Positions 42,201 through 48,896 of a stretch of DNA of 64,000 bases are shown piece by piece; positions within the stretch are counted from its first letter, which is position 1; every line of letters starts with the position of its first letter. The stretch is from NCBI GenBank assembly GCA_951813295.1, contig CATOTI010000002.1, positions 3,296,522 to 3,360,521 on the forward strand, in the 5' to 3' direction. Below the pieces are notes generated by a model that worked only from the letters and a program-made list of their open reading frames with translations, did no database searches and had not been told where the DNA came from. The stretch is from an uncultured Pseudomonadales bacterium. GTDB lineage: Bacteria; Pseudomonadota; Gammaproteobacteria; Pseudomonadales; Azotimanducaceae. A program made the translations under genes and the position numbers.

Positions 42201-44092
42201 AGATCGACCCGAACATTCCCGTTCCCCAGGAAGACGTGGTCGACGTTGTCCGACGCGTGCTCGCCGGGGCGTTGACGCAGGAACGTCGTCATCTGGCGCC
42301 GCTCCGACGGGCAATCCCGGAAACCGAGCTCTACCGTCCCGTCCGACGGATGCTCGTCCACGCGCGCGGCTGTACGGCGGTGAAGCTCGTCACCGTGGCG
42401 CAACGTAACGATATCGACGTGGTGCTCGTGCAATCCGATCCGGATATGGAATCCGTCGCGGCGGACATGCTCACCGAGCGTGATTCGCTGGTCTGCATCG
42501 GCGGTAACACGCCGGATGAAAGCTATCTGAACGCGATGTCGGTGATTTCGATCGCGGACCACGAAGGTGTCGACTCGGTCCATCCCGGTATCGGCTTTCT
42601 GTCCGAAAGCAGCCAGTTCGCCGAACTCGTGCGATCACACAACATCAACTTCATCGGTCCGCCGGTTTCCAGCATGGATACGATGGGTAACAAGTCGAAC
42701 GCCATCAATACGGCACTTCGGCTCGGTGTACCGGTCGTTCCGGGCAGCCACGGCATCCTGACCGACGGTGATCGCGCCGCGCAGACGGCGCTCGAGATTG
42801 GCTATCCGGTGCTCATCAAGGCGGTACACGGGGGTGGCGGTAAAGGCATCCAGGTCGTCGAAGACCCCGCCGAGTTCAACGAGCTTTTCCACCGGGTCGG
42901 CGTCGAAGCGCGCGCGGCCTTCGGTAACGGCGACGTCTACCTCGAGAAATACGTCACGTCGCTGCGCCACATCGAGGTTCAGCTCTTGCGCGATCTGCAC
43001 GGCAACACGAAAGTGCTGGGCCTGCGTGACTGTAGCGTGCAGCGCGACAAGCAAAAGATCATTGAAGAATCGAGTTCGACTGCGCTTTCCCAAGAACACG
43101 TCGCGTCGGTTCTCGCGCATACCGCCGCCATCGCCGACGAGGTCGGGTATGTCGGCGCGGGCACGGTCGAGTTCATCTACGACCTCAAGTCCGACGCTGT
43201 CTACTTCATGGAAATGAATACACGGCTGCAGGTCGAGCACCCGGTCACCGAACTCGTCTCCGGCGTCGACATCGTTGCGCAGCAGTTCGAGATCGCGGCC
43301 GGCGCGAACATCGCCGACCTTGCGATCGGCGAAGACGGTTATGCGATCGAAGCGCGCATCAATGCCGAACGGATCGTCCGCAACGCCGACGGCACGCTCG
43401 GTTTCCAACCGAGCCCGGGTTCGATCACAACCTGCGAGATGCCCGAAGAAGACGGCATCGAGATCATTACGAACGCGGCGGAAGGCAAGTTCGTCTCACC
43501 CTACTACGACAGCATGATCGCTCAGATCATCGCGCACGGAACCGATCGGACCGCCACGGCGGCGAAGCTCGTCGAGTACCTCGAGCGCGTGTCGATTCGT
43601 GGCATCGCGACCAACATCCCGCTGCTGCGACGTGTCCTGCGTGATGACGTATTCCTCGACGGGGTCTACGACACCGACTTCCTGCCGCGCTTCTTCGAGC
43701 GCGTCGACATGGACGAGATCATCCTCGAGATCGCCGAGGCCAGCGGCGCAGCCGACACCTCGATCGGGGCGGAAGCGATCGCCATCGAAGGTTCGGACGA
43801 AGTCAAAGTCCTCTCGCCGGTGACGGGCATCTTCTATACGTCGCCCTCACCGACCGAACCGCCGTACGTCTCGGTGGGTGAGACGATCGCGGCCGACGCG
43901 ACGCTCTGTCAGATCGAAGCGTTCAAGATCTTCACCCCGCTCCACCTCGGCGACTACAACGACGCCGGCGAAGAACCGCTCTACCCCGATGACAAGTTCT
44001 ACGAAGTCACGCGCGTGAACGTCGCGACCGGCCAGCAGATCAACCCGGGGGATTTGTTGTTTGTGGTGCGGCCGGGGGCGGCGAAGGCGTAG
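39218..44092 (+). CDS. Single-chain acyl-CoA carboxylase: CT-alpha, helical region, CT-beta, biotin carboxylase, BCCP
   Basis: This is a 1624-residue cytoplasmic enzyme with all parts of a biotin-dependent carboxylase. Residues about 60-300 resemble AccA (LPIVSLMDTPGA at 148, GYSGGAIPLAAS near 197). Residues about 335-780 are a helical region with no family I recognise. Residues about 780-1015 resemble AccD (PIVCFISSSGMQTMEGAGA at 875, GGAQASF at 926) without the AccD zinc finger. Residues 1041-1500 are biotin carboxylase (KAVHGGGGKGIQVV near 1202, EMNTRLQVEHPVTE near 1333). The C-terminal domain carries the biotin site as EAFKIF with Lys1570, where EAMKM is usual. The alpha-before-beta order is the reverse of eukaryotic ACC and most fused carboxyltransferases. 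It may carboxylate acetyl-CoA or longer acyl-CoA; nearby fabY suggests malonyl-CoA supply. Confidence 0.9.
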   Translation: MSVEAMQNGSGDQLFLIAETLAQDTSLLPATQEAFDPPLRGVLSEQAIRREAEQLDHLDIDSYIEAVVNRVEDPARQAAPEIIRELGVVMEETSEGPFFAAVVRMDFGDVQRAIGFIAQDRAVRSGEWMPEHHLMAAEKIEDFCNRSLPIVSLMDTPGAAGSAEANRANQAHSISRLIAEMSNTDVPNIGVVYGVGYSGGAIPLAASNLILALRDGVFSTIQPRGLASIARRLNLSWQQCAKQVGISAIELKTQGNIDAVVDFVPGEAVANLADAIVSGVQHIEESTKRFVRENPYIIDHYRLSLERYLNPSERLRAFEASAALTLTKNPTEYLNVFGVAYRYLRYLRVRRRIRATSSSAYGRLSEQETPAGELGARADRERRLTYLRWLQDPDRVIYDDTLSKAWKNYGEKLAAVDGDRGRIAQIFLGEPKQKYDEARTNLLHAVGKYMYNRWKGDAAGNFAALAALAKTPEDAGHVIRVGDLVDPRQFIVAIRNDRVLGSVLREQFSHEGAKLFVDELADKSDAFLRAELAVQLNMLLTGGPLIEHVAEDELAVEIKNRVHAQRSTLAANRTLIDAFFEAQLLRAERDTTDSELTIVDLVLREELSEDFVGECENFLLFDSVYDQVLENLDTIAQEAESTRALARDSVRQLIDKTLGLALAAFGDDDPGESRRARFLDWYLSVVEAPKSAEFFHAVEEWKKTSFAHASDTLLTVVTFLFERLLVSYLRSQWDGRKYDGRIAPKNIGRKKDFWNRLNQAYRDLRLHNTLRRYTTRVHYQDFLDRFFLEWTETNPELLSSDPCQFPGFRLSIESALNDGKAPAGVVTGIGRFDSGAGGVEVGAVISNADFKAGAFDMASAEKFCKLMVECAQRQLPIVCFISSSGMQTMEGAGALFSMAAVNDRLTRFVRDFNLPVIVFGYGNCTGGAQASFVTHPLVQTYYFSGASMPFAGQIVVSSHLPADSQISNYLSNAAGAMQGLVKHPFIEELDGALREIDPNIPVPQEDVVDVVRRVLAGALTQERRHLAPLRRAIPETELYRPVRRMLVHARGCTAVKLVTVAQRNDIDVVLVQSDPDMESVAADMLTERDSLVCIGGNTPDESYLNAMSVISIADHEGVDSVHPGIGFLSESSQFAELVRSHNINFIGPPVSSMDTMGNKSNAINTALRLGVPVVPGSHGILTDGDRAAQTALEIGYPVLIKAVHGGGGKGIQVVEDPAEFNELFHRVGVEARAAFGNGDVYLEKYVTSLRHIEVQLLRDLHGNTKVLGLRDCSVQRDKQKIIEESSSTALSQEHVASVLAHTAAIADEVGYVGAGTVEFIYDLKSDAVYFMEMNTRLQVEHPVTELVSGVDIVAQQFEIAAGANIADLAIGEDGYAIEARINAERIVRNADGTLGFQPSPGSITTCEMPEEDGIEIITNAAEGKFVSPYYDSMIAQIIAHGTDRTATAAKLVEYLERVSIRGIATNIPLLRRVLRDDVFLDGVYDTDFLPRFFERVDMDEIILEIAEASGAADTSIGAEAIAIEGSDEVKVLSPVTGIFYTSPSPTEPPYVSVGETIAADATLCQIEAFKIFTPLHLGDYNDAGEEPLYPDDKFYEVTRVNVATGQQINPGDLLFVVRPGAAKA

Positions 44093-44209
44093 CTGGGTTC
44101 CTGGGAAGATTTGCGTTGCCGGGGGAGGGTTCCTGGGACCTGCCGGTCGATGATCTGGAAAGCGTTGACTGACCGGAGGAGTAGGCTGGATTGCAGCTTG
44201 CTCTTTCTT

Positions 44210-44228
44210 GTGGGGGCTCTGCCCCCAC
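44210..44228. repeat. 8-bp perfect palindrome with TCT loop
   Basis: GTGGGGGC, loop TCT, GCCCCCAC. Elements of the form GGGGGCTCTGCCCCC recur in intergenic regions of several high-GC genomes, so this may be a REP-like element; it may also end transcription from the carboxylase gene. Confidence 0.5.
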
Positions 44229-44318
44229 GCCCCCGCCGGATCGGCGCTGAGTCTGAGTTGGCGGATGGGGGAATCTCGCCGCGCGCCCATTGCGGCGCGG
44301 AATCGCTGCGGGTGGTTC

Positions 44319-44344
44319 CCCCCTGCGCGCTTTGCGCGCGGGGG
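44319..44344. repeat. 11-bp hairpin with one bulge
   Basis: CCCCC-T-GCGCGC, loop TTT, GCGCGC-GGGGG, with a single bulged T. A second hairpin, CCGGCG (44346-44351) with CGCCGG (44363-44368), follows directly. Confidence 0.5.
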
Positions 44345-44585
44345 CCCGGCGGAAGGCGAGTTCGCCGGAGGGCGTTGTTGGATATCGAGCGCGATTCGCA
44401 GGATGTGCTGCTGAGCGTTTGCAGGATCCTGCAGCTCCCTCCGCTCGATGTCCTGGAACGGATTCGCAGGCTGCTCGGTTCGCTACAGAGTTCCTAAGGG
44501 CAAATTAGTTCTAAAGCCGGCAAACCCCAATCAGCAAAATCGATGACCTCGAGCCGGCGCGGCGCGAGCCGCGACGCCAGGGGGG

Positions 44586-44618
44586 TCCTAGGGGGGATGC
44601 GGAGCATCCCCCCTAGGA
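44586..44618. repeat. 15-bp perfect hairpin with GGA loop
   Basis: TCCTAGGGGGGATGC (44586-44600), loop GGA and GCATCCCCCCTAGGA (44604-44618) pair without mismatch. It lies 62 bases from the 3' end of the serine hydrolase gene. It is the longest perfect palindrome noticed in the window and could be a repeat unit or a strong terminator. Confidence 0.6.
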
Positions 44619-44679
44619 GAAAGAGCCCACGCAATTGCAGTCTCAAACTGCCGTCAGATCGACACTTCCCAGCGCCCAC

Positions 44680-45768
44680 CTAGCGAGCCGCTTCTAACAC
44701 CCGATTAATCACCCCGTTCGGATCCCCCGCCCAGCGCGTGACGATCACCAGGTCGTGCTCCGGAATGACCGCGACGAGGTTGCCGCCGGCGCCCATGGCG
44801 GCGAAGGCGTCGTCGCGAGTTTGCCAGGTGGCGCTGTTGGGGTTCAGCCACCACATGAAGCCGTAGGCGGGATTGATCGGGCACGGTGTCGTGGCGGCGT
44901 CGATCCAGGCTTTGGAGAGCAGGCGTCGGCCGTTCCAGACGCCGCGGTTCAGGAACAGGTGGCCGAAGCGGGCGTGGTCGTTGGCGGAGATCCAGAGTCC
45001 GCCGCCCCAGTGACCGCCGCCGGGCACGGACGGCATGCGGAGACCGTCGATACCGAGATAGGCGTGATCGTAGGGATGCCACTGCCAGCGCGTGGTGGCG
45101 CCGATGGGCTGCATGACGCGCGCGGCGATCAGTTCGGCGAGCGGGCGTCGCCACAGCTTCAAGAGCGCGGCGCCGAGGAGATTGACGCGGACGTCGTTGT
45201 ATTCCCAGAACGTACCCGGGGCTTTGCGTCGACGTTCTTCGCCCTTGACGGCGTCGGTGTCGAAGGCGCCGGAGTCGCGGCCGACGGCGCGGTTGTGATC
45301 GACGGTGTCGGGGATGTCGAACAGCGTGCCGGCCCATTCGCTCGTCTGCTGGAGCAGGTGCCGCCAGGTGATCTCGGCGTTGGCGTCGTCGAACCAGGTG
45401 CTGGTGATCGAGTTGGCGACGGGGGCGTCGAGATGATCGATGAGCCCGTCGTCGTAGGCGAGTCCGGCGCAGGTGGACAGGTAACTCTTCGTAGCGCTGA
45501 AGGTCATGTCGACGCGCGAAGGGTCGCCCCACGAGGCGATTTGCCGACCGTGACGGATGACGAGGCCATTGGCGCTACCGCGCGGTTTGGTAGGGCCGAA
45601 CGTTCGGTTGAAGGGCGGTGGATCATCCCGGGCAACGAGCGCGCTGACGTCCTCCGGCCAGTCGATTTCGGTATCGATCGCATATTGGATCGCATCGTTG
45701 AGTGCCGACGGGTCGAATCCCGCGGCGGCGGGGTGGGCGGTTGGCCATTCGGTCGTGGGAAATTCCAA
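44680..45768 (-). CDS. Serine hydrolase of the beta-lactamase/EstB-like (class C) fold
   Basis: This is a 362-residue protein starting at ATG 45768 (MEFPTTEWPTAHPAAAGFD). The nucleophile motif SxxK is SATKSYLST (Ser91, Lys94), the second motif is EYNDVRVN (Tyr-x-Asn type) and a third element is GGGHWGGGLWISANDHARFGHLFL. There is no signal peptide, so it is probably a cytoplasmic esterase or amide hydrolase like 6-aminohexanoate-dimer hydrolase or EstB rather than an antibiotic beta-lactamase. It lies 25 bases downstream of the TauE gene on the same strand. G+C and codon use look like those of the neighbours. Confidence 0.85.
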   Translation of the reverse strand: MEFPTTEWPTAHPAAAGFDPSALNDAIQYAIDTEIDWPEDVSALVARDDPPPFNRTFGPTKPRGSANGLVIRHGRQIASWGDPSRVDMTFSATKSYLSTCAGLAYDDGLIDHLDAPVANSITSTWFDDANAEITWRHLLQQTSEWAGTLFDIPDTVDHNRAVGRDSGAFDTDAVKGEERRRKAPGTFWEYNDVRVNLLGAALLKLWRRPLAELIAARVMQPIGATTRWQWHPYDHAYLGIDGLRMPSVPGGGHWGGGLWISANDHARFGHLFLNRGVWNGRRLLSKAWIDAATTPCPINPAYGFMWWLNPNSATWQTRDDAFAAMGAGGNLVAVIPEHDLVIVTRWAGDPNGVINRVLEAAR

Positions 45769-45793
45769 AGCGCTGCTCGTGTTGTTGCTTGGG

Positions 45794-46540
45794 TCAGATC
45801 AGGTCCGTGACACCTTTGACGATACAGACCGTGCCGAGGGCTAGGATGATCCAACCGGAGACTCGGCGAAACGTCTGGTCGTCGACGTAGTTCAGTATCC
45901 AGGTGCCAACGCGTGCGCCGAGAATCGCCGCGACGATTCCGAAACCGATCAGCAGCAGGGTCGTCTGTTCCGTCAGCGATGTGCCGACGGTGTCGAGGGC
46001 GACGCCGTAGTAGACGAGTTTGATGAGATGCCCGAGCGTCTGGGTGAACGCTTTCGTCGCGATGATCTTGAACCGGTCGACGGGGGTGTTGACGTAGAAG
46101 ACGTCGAGTAGCGGTCCCGAGGCGCCGGCGAGGAGTTGAGCGGCGGTCACCGTCACACCGCAGACCACGCCGATCTTTGGCTCCCGGATATCGAGCCCTC
46201 GGCTCGCGGGAATGATCCGGGCGACCCAGGGCAGGGCGCCGATCAGGATCAGGACGATGGCGGGATCGGGGACGAAGGTGAGCGCCAGGAACGCCATCAC
46301 GGTCACGCTGGCGCCGAGCGCGTAAGGCCCCAGCACGTGCCACATCATGTGTTCGCGCAGGAAGATGAAGCGGGCGCCGTTCGAGGCGGCCTGGACCGCG
46401 CCATGCACGACCATGGCGGTCGCGACGGAGAGGGTGGTGACGAGCACGCCCATCAGGACGATGCCCCCTGCCATGCCGACGATGCCGGATAGCACGGCCG
46501 TCAGAAAAACCGCGACGGTGATGCCGATGACGAGCCCCAT
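45794..46540 (-). CDS. TauE/SafE family sulfite/anion exporter
   Basis: This is a 248-residue membrane protein with about eight hydrophobic segments, starting at ATG 46540 (MGLVIGITVAVFLTAVLSG). The TauE/SafE signature occurs twice, as usual for this duplicated fold: GIVGMAGGIVLMGVL with SNGARFIFLREHMMW in the first half and AAQLLAGASGPLLDVFYV with FKIIATKAFTQTLGHLIKLVYYG in the second. Family members export sulfite, sulfoacetate or other organic anions. It is divergent from a LysR-type regulator with a LysR-like dyad between them, so it is probably that regulator's target. Confidence 0.88.
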   Translation of the reverse strand: MGLVIGITVAVFLTAVLSGIVGMAGGIVLMGVLVTTLSVATAMVVHGAVQAASNGARFIFLREHMMWHVLGPYALGASVTVMAFLALTFVPDPAIVLILIGALPWVARIIPASRGLDIREPKIGVVCGVTVTAAQLLAGASGPLLDVFYVNTPVDRFKIIATKAFTQTLGHLIKLVYYGVALDTVGTSLTEQTTLLLIGFGIVAAILGARVGTWILNYVDDQTFRRVSGWIILALGTVCIVKGVTDLI

Positions 46541-46599
46541 GGCGCGGCACTTTGCCGGGGTCGCTCGGAGTGAACCAGCGAGATCGGGGCAAGTTAATC

Positions 46600-46618
46600 A
46601 TTCTTCAGGGGAAAGAAT
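46600..46618. promoter_or_regulatory. LysR-type operator candidate
   Basis: ATTCTTCAGGGGAAAGAAT is a 6-7-6 perfect dyad with the T-N11-A pattern of LysR-family boxes. It lies in the 140-base region between the divergent TauE and LysR genes, 60 bases from the TauE start and 63 bases before the LysR start. Confidence 0.45.
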
Positions 46619-46680
46619 TACTTCGCTATGATGCCGGCCGAGAAATTATCGAAGCGGTGTCGCTTCGGTGGGAGATCGTC

Positions 46681-47535
46681 GTGATCGAAAACCTCGAAAC
46701 GCTCATCGAACTGTCGAAAACCGGCACCATGATGGAAACGAGCACGGTGCTGAACATCTCGCAGAGCGCGGTCAGCAAACGCATCGCTGCTCTCGAGCGT
46801 TATTACAAGCGCCCGCTGATCGAACGCGAAGGCCGCCGCGTCGTTCTCACGCATCACGGCACGCGGCTCGTCGAGAAAGTTACCCCGCTCGTCTCCGAAC
46901 TGCGTCACGTCTTCCTCGAAGACAACACGCTCGGCACGGGCAAGATCATCGTCGGCGTTTCGGACGCCATCCTCTGTAGCTGGGGGTCACGGCTCTTCGG
47001 CGAAGTGCGGGATCGAATGGCGGAGGTCGAGTTCACATTCCACGCCCAGCGATCACCGGTGGTGCTCGACCGGATACGGTCGGGCGAGTACATGGTCGGC
47101 GTCTGCACCGGTTCGGCGGACAAGGACAGCGATCTGCAGTCGGAGACCATTCGCCTCGAGCCGATGGTGCTGATTCCCTCGAAGCGTGAACCGCTCGACT
47201 ACACCTTGGGACGACCGCTCGACGTGATCACCATCGAGTCACGTTCGGGTGCCTGGGCGTCGATCGAGGAGGACATGCGCCGGCTCGAGATCACGCGGAG
47301 CGCGTCGCTCGAGTCGTTCTTTTCGGTCGCCCAGATGGCGATCGCGGGGTTCGGGCACGGCCTGGTGCCGGAGGGTGTGGCGCGGACGTTGGGCGTCGAG
47401 CGTGACGAGTACATCCCGCTCGGTCAGGAAGGCCTCAACCGCCCGGTTCGATTCGTTGCCCGCAAATCGATGTTTTCACGCCCGCTCGTGCAGTCGTTCT
47501 ACCAATCGGTTCGTGAACTCGCGGACCTGCTCTGA
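46681..47535 (+). CDS. LysR-family transcriptional regulator
   Basis: This 284-residue protein is read from GTG 46681 with GGGAG upstream; the longer open frame is discarded because the LysR N-terminus fits here. The winged helix-turn-helix is LETLIELSKTGTMMETSTVLNISQSAVSKRIAALERYYKRPLIER, followed by GRRVVLTHHGTRLVEKV, and then the periplasmic-binding-like effector domain to the end. It is divergent from the TauE gene, its likely target, together with its own promoter. The effector is unknown; an organosulfonate or other anion would fit. Confidence 0.88.
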   Translation: MIENLETLIELSKTGTMMETSTVLNISQSAVSKRIAALERYYKRPLIEREGRRVVLTHHGTRLVEKVTPLVSELRHVFLEDNTLGTGKIIVGVSDAILCSWGSRLFGEVRDRMAEVEFTFHAQRSPVVLDRIRSGEYMVGVCTGSADKDSDLQSETIRLEPMVLIPSKREPLDYTLGRPLDVITIESRSGAWASIEEDMRRLEITRSASLESFFSVAQMAIAGFGHGLVPEGVARTLGVERDEYIPLGQEGLNRPVRFVARKSMFSRPLVQSFYQSVRELADLL

Positions 47536-47546
47536 CGGCTCATGCG

Positions 47547-48896
47547 CTATGCGACCGAGTCCCAGAACGCGTCGTCCTCGTGGCCCTCGATGACCTTGAA
47601 GCCCGGATGGATATCCAGCGTCGCGGAATGTTCGGGCCACCAGTCGGGCGGCCTCCCGTATTGCGCAAAGTCGCTCCACAGGCTTCGGATGCTGGCGGAA
47701 AGCGGCGCCGCGCCGGAACCGACGAATTTCTGTGTCGTGCGGTCGGCAAGATTGCCGAATACGAACGGGATCTCGATCGCGTGGCAAGCCCCGAGCCACC
47801 CTTTGAGTCCAGTTGATGCCCAGTTGAATCGATAACACCAGGTGTTGCGCTCGCGAACGTCCGCGTATTGCCGCGCGCGGCGGCGGTAATAGAGTTCCGT
47901 GTCGGCGGCCGCCAGGATCGCGGCGTTTTCGAACTCGGCCGGATAACGGCCGGCGTGGAAATCGTGCACTCGTTTCGCGTTGCCGGGAAACCGTGACTCG
48001 AGCCGACGTAGGAGCTCCGATGTGGTGATGCGTTCGCGCGGATTGATGTAGCTGCGTTGTTCGTCACGATTCCAGCCGATGATCAAAGGCACATCCGCGC
48101 CGAACGCGGCTGCCGTGTCCGGGTGCGCCGGTAATACGTCGCCATCGATCCACGGCCGGAACGCCGTGCGCCGGTGGTTCTCGAAAAACGCCGCCGAGGC
48201 TTGCCGTTGGGCATCGAGCAGGGCTTCGGGTTCGTCGCCGTCGAGAAAACCGAAGAAAAGTGCCGCGGCTTCATCCGCTTGCGCTCGCGTCGCGACGTTC
48301 TCACCCGCTCCACTCTGCGCAATCGCGCGGTGGAAGAGGCCTTTTGCTCTCGGCATCGTGAGCAACGTGCAGATGCTCATCGCGCCGGCCGACTCACCGA
48401 ACAGGGTGATGTTGTCGGGATCGCCGCCGAACGAATGGATGTCGCGTCGAATCCACTCGAGCGCGGCGATCTGATCGGTGAGCCCGAGGTTCGCGTGATC
48501 GCCGGAAAGAAAACCGAAGACGCCCAGGCGATAGTTGATTGTGACCACGACCACATTGCCGGCTTCCGCCAGCGCGCGCCCATCGAACATCGGATCGGCG
48601 CCGTCACCGTTGACGTATCCACCGCCGAAGATCCACACCATGACGGGTCGCTCGGCGTCGTCACGGGCGGGCGTGAAGATGTTGAGGTTGAGGCAATCCT
48701 CGGACATCGGATTCGATGTGCCGCGGAGTCCCAGTCCGCGGACGGGCAGTTGCCACGGGGCGGGACCGGGCCGATCCGCTACGTGTTGGAGCGAGCCAGC
48801 GGGTTCGGCCGGACGGAAGCGGTCCGCGTGCGCGTAGCGGATGCCGAAAAACGCCTGGACGTCGAGCGGCGGCCGGCCCGGACTAGAGGTCGTCAA
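47547..48896 (-). CDS. Type-B carboxylesterase/lipase
   Basis: This is an esterase of about 449 residues. The nucleophile is Ser169 in LFGESAGAM, the oxyanion hole is VMVWIFGGGYVNGDG, SEDCLNLNIFTP is the family signature 2 and the catalytic His lies in GACHAIEIPFVFG. The start is uncertain: TTG 48896, overlapping the hemH stop by 14 bases, gives TTSSPGRPPLDVQAFFGIRYA. That N-terminus is shorter than in most relatives, which have about 15 more residues before the FxGIxYA motif. No signal peptide is seen. It ends 11 bases from the convergent LysR gene. Confidence 0.85.
   Translation of the reverse strand: MTTSSPGRPPLDVQAFFGIRYAHADRFRPAEPAGSLQHVADRPGPAPWQLPVRGLGLRGTSNPMSEDCLNLNIFTPARDDAERPVMVWIFGGGYVNGDGADPMFDGRALAEAGNVVVVTINYRLGVFGFLSGDHANLGLTDQIAALEWIRRDIHSFGGDPDNITLFGESAGAMSICTLLTMPRAKGLFHRAIAQSGAGENVATRAQADEAAALFFGFLDGDEPEALLDAQRQASAAFFENHRRTAFRPWIDGDVLPAHPDTAAAFGADVPLIIGWNRDEQRSYINPRERITTSELLRRLESRFPGNAKRVHDFHAGRYPAEFENAAILAAADTELYYRRRARQYADVRERNTWCYRFNWASTGLKGWLGACHAIEIPFVFGNLADRTTQKFVGSGAAPLSASIRSLWSDFAQYGRPPDWWPEHSATLDIHPGFKVIEGHEDDAFWDSVA

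Larger units (their letters stand above)
44093..44679. other. Palindrome-rich non-coding region between convergent genes
   Basis: This 587-base stretch contains at least four strong GC-rich hairpins (44210-44228, 44319-44344, 44346-44368, 44586-44618) and a repeated GGGTTCCTGGGA (around 44096 and 44128). The open frames in it have low-complexity Arg/Gly/Pro translations and no family match. It is best read as intergenic repeat/terminator DNA. Confidence 0.6.

Noticed and set aside
44111-44497. A 128-codon forward frame in the palindrome-rich region
   Set aside because: Its translation is made of hairpin DNA (Arg/Pro/Gly/Cys-rich) and carries no domain pattern.
44680-45768. Serine hydrolase as an antibiotic-resistance class C beta-lactamase
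   Set aside because: It lacks a signal peptide and a clear KTG motif, and the middle sequence fits EstB/6-aminohexanoate-hydrolase-like enzymes.
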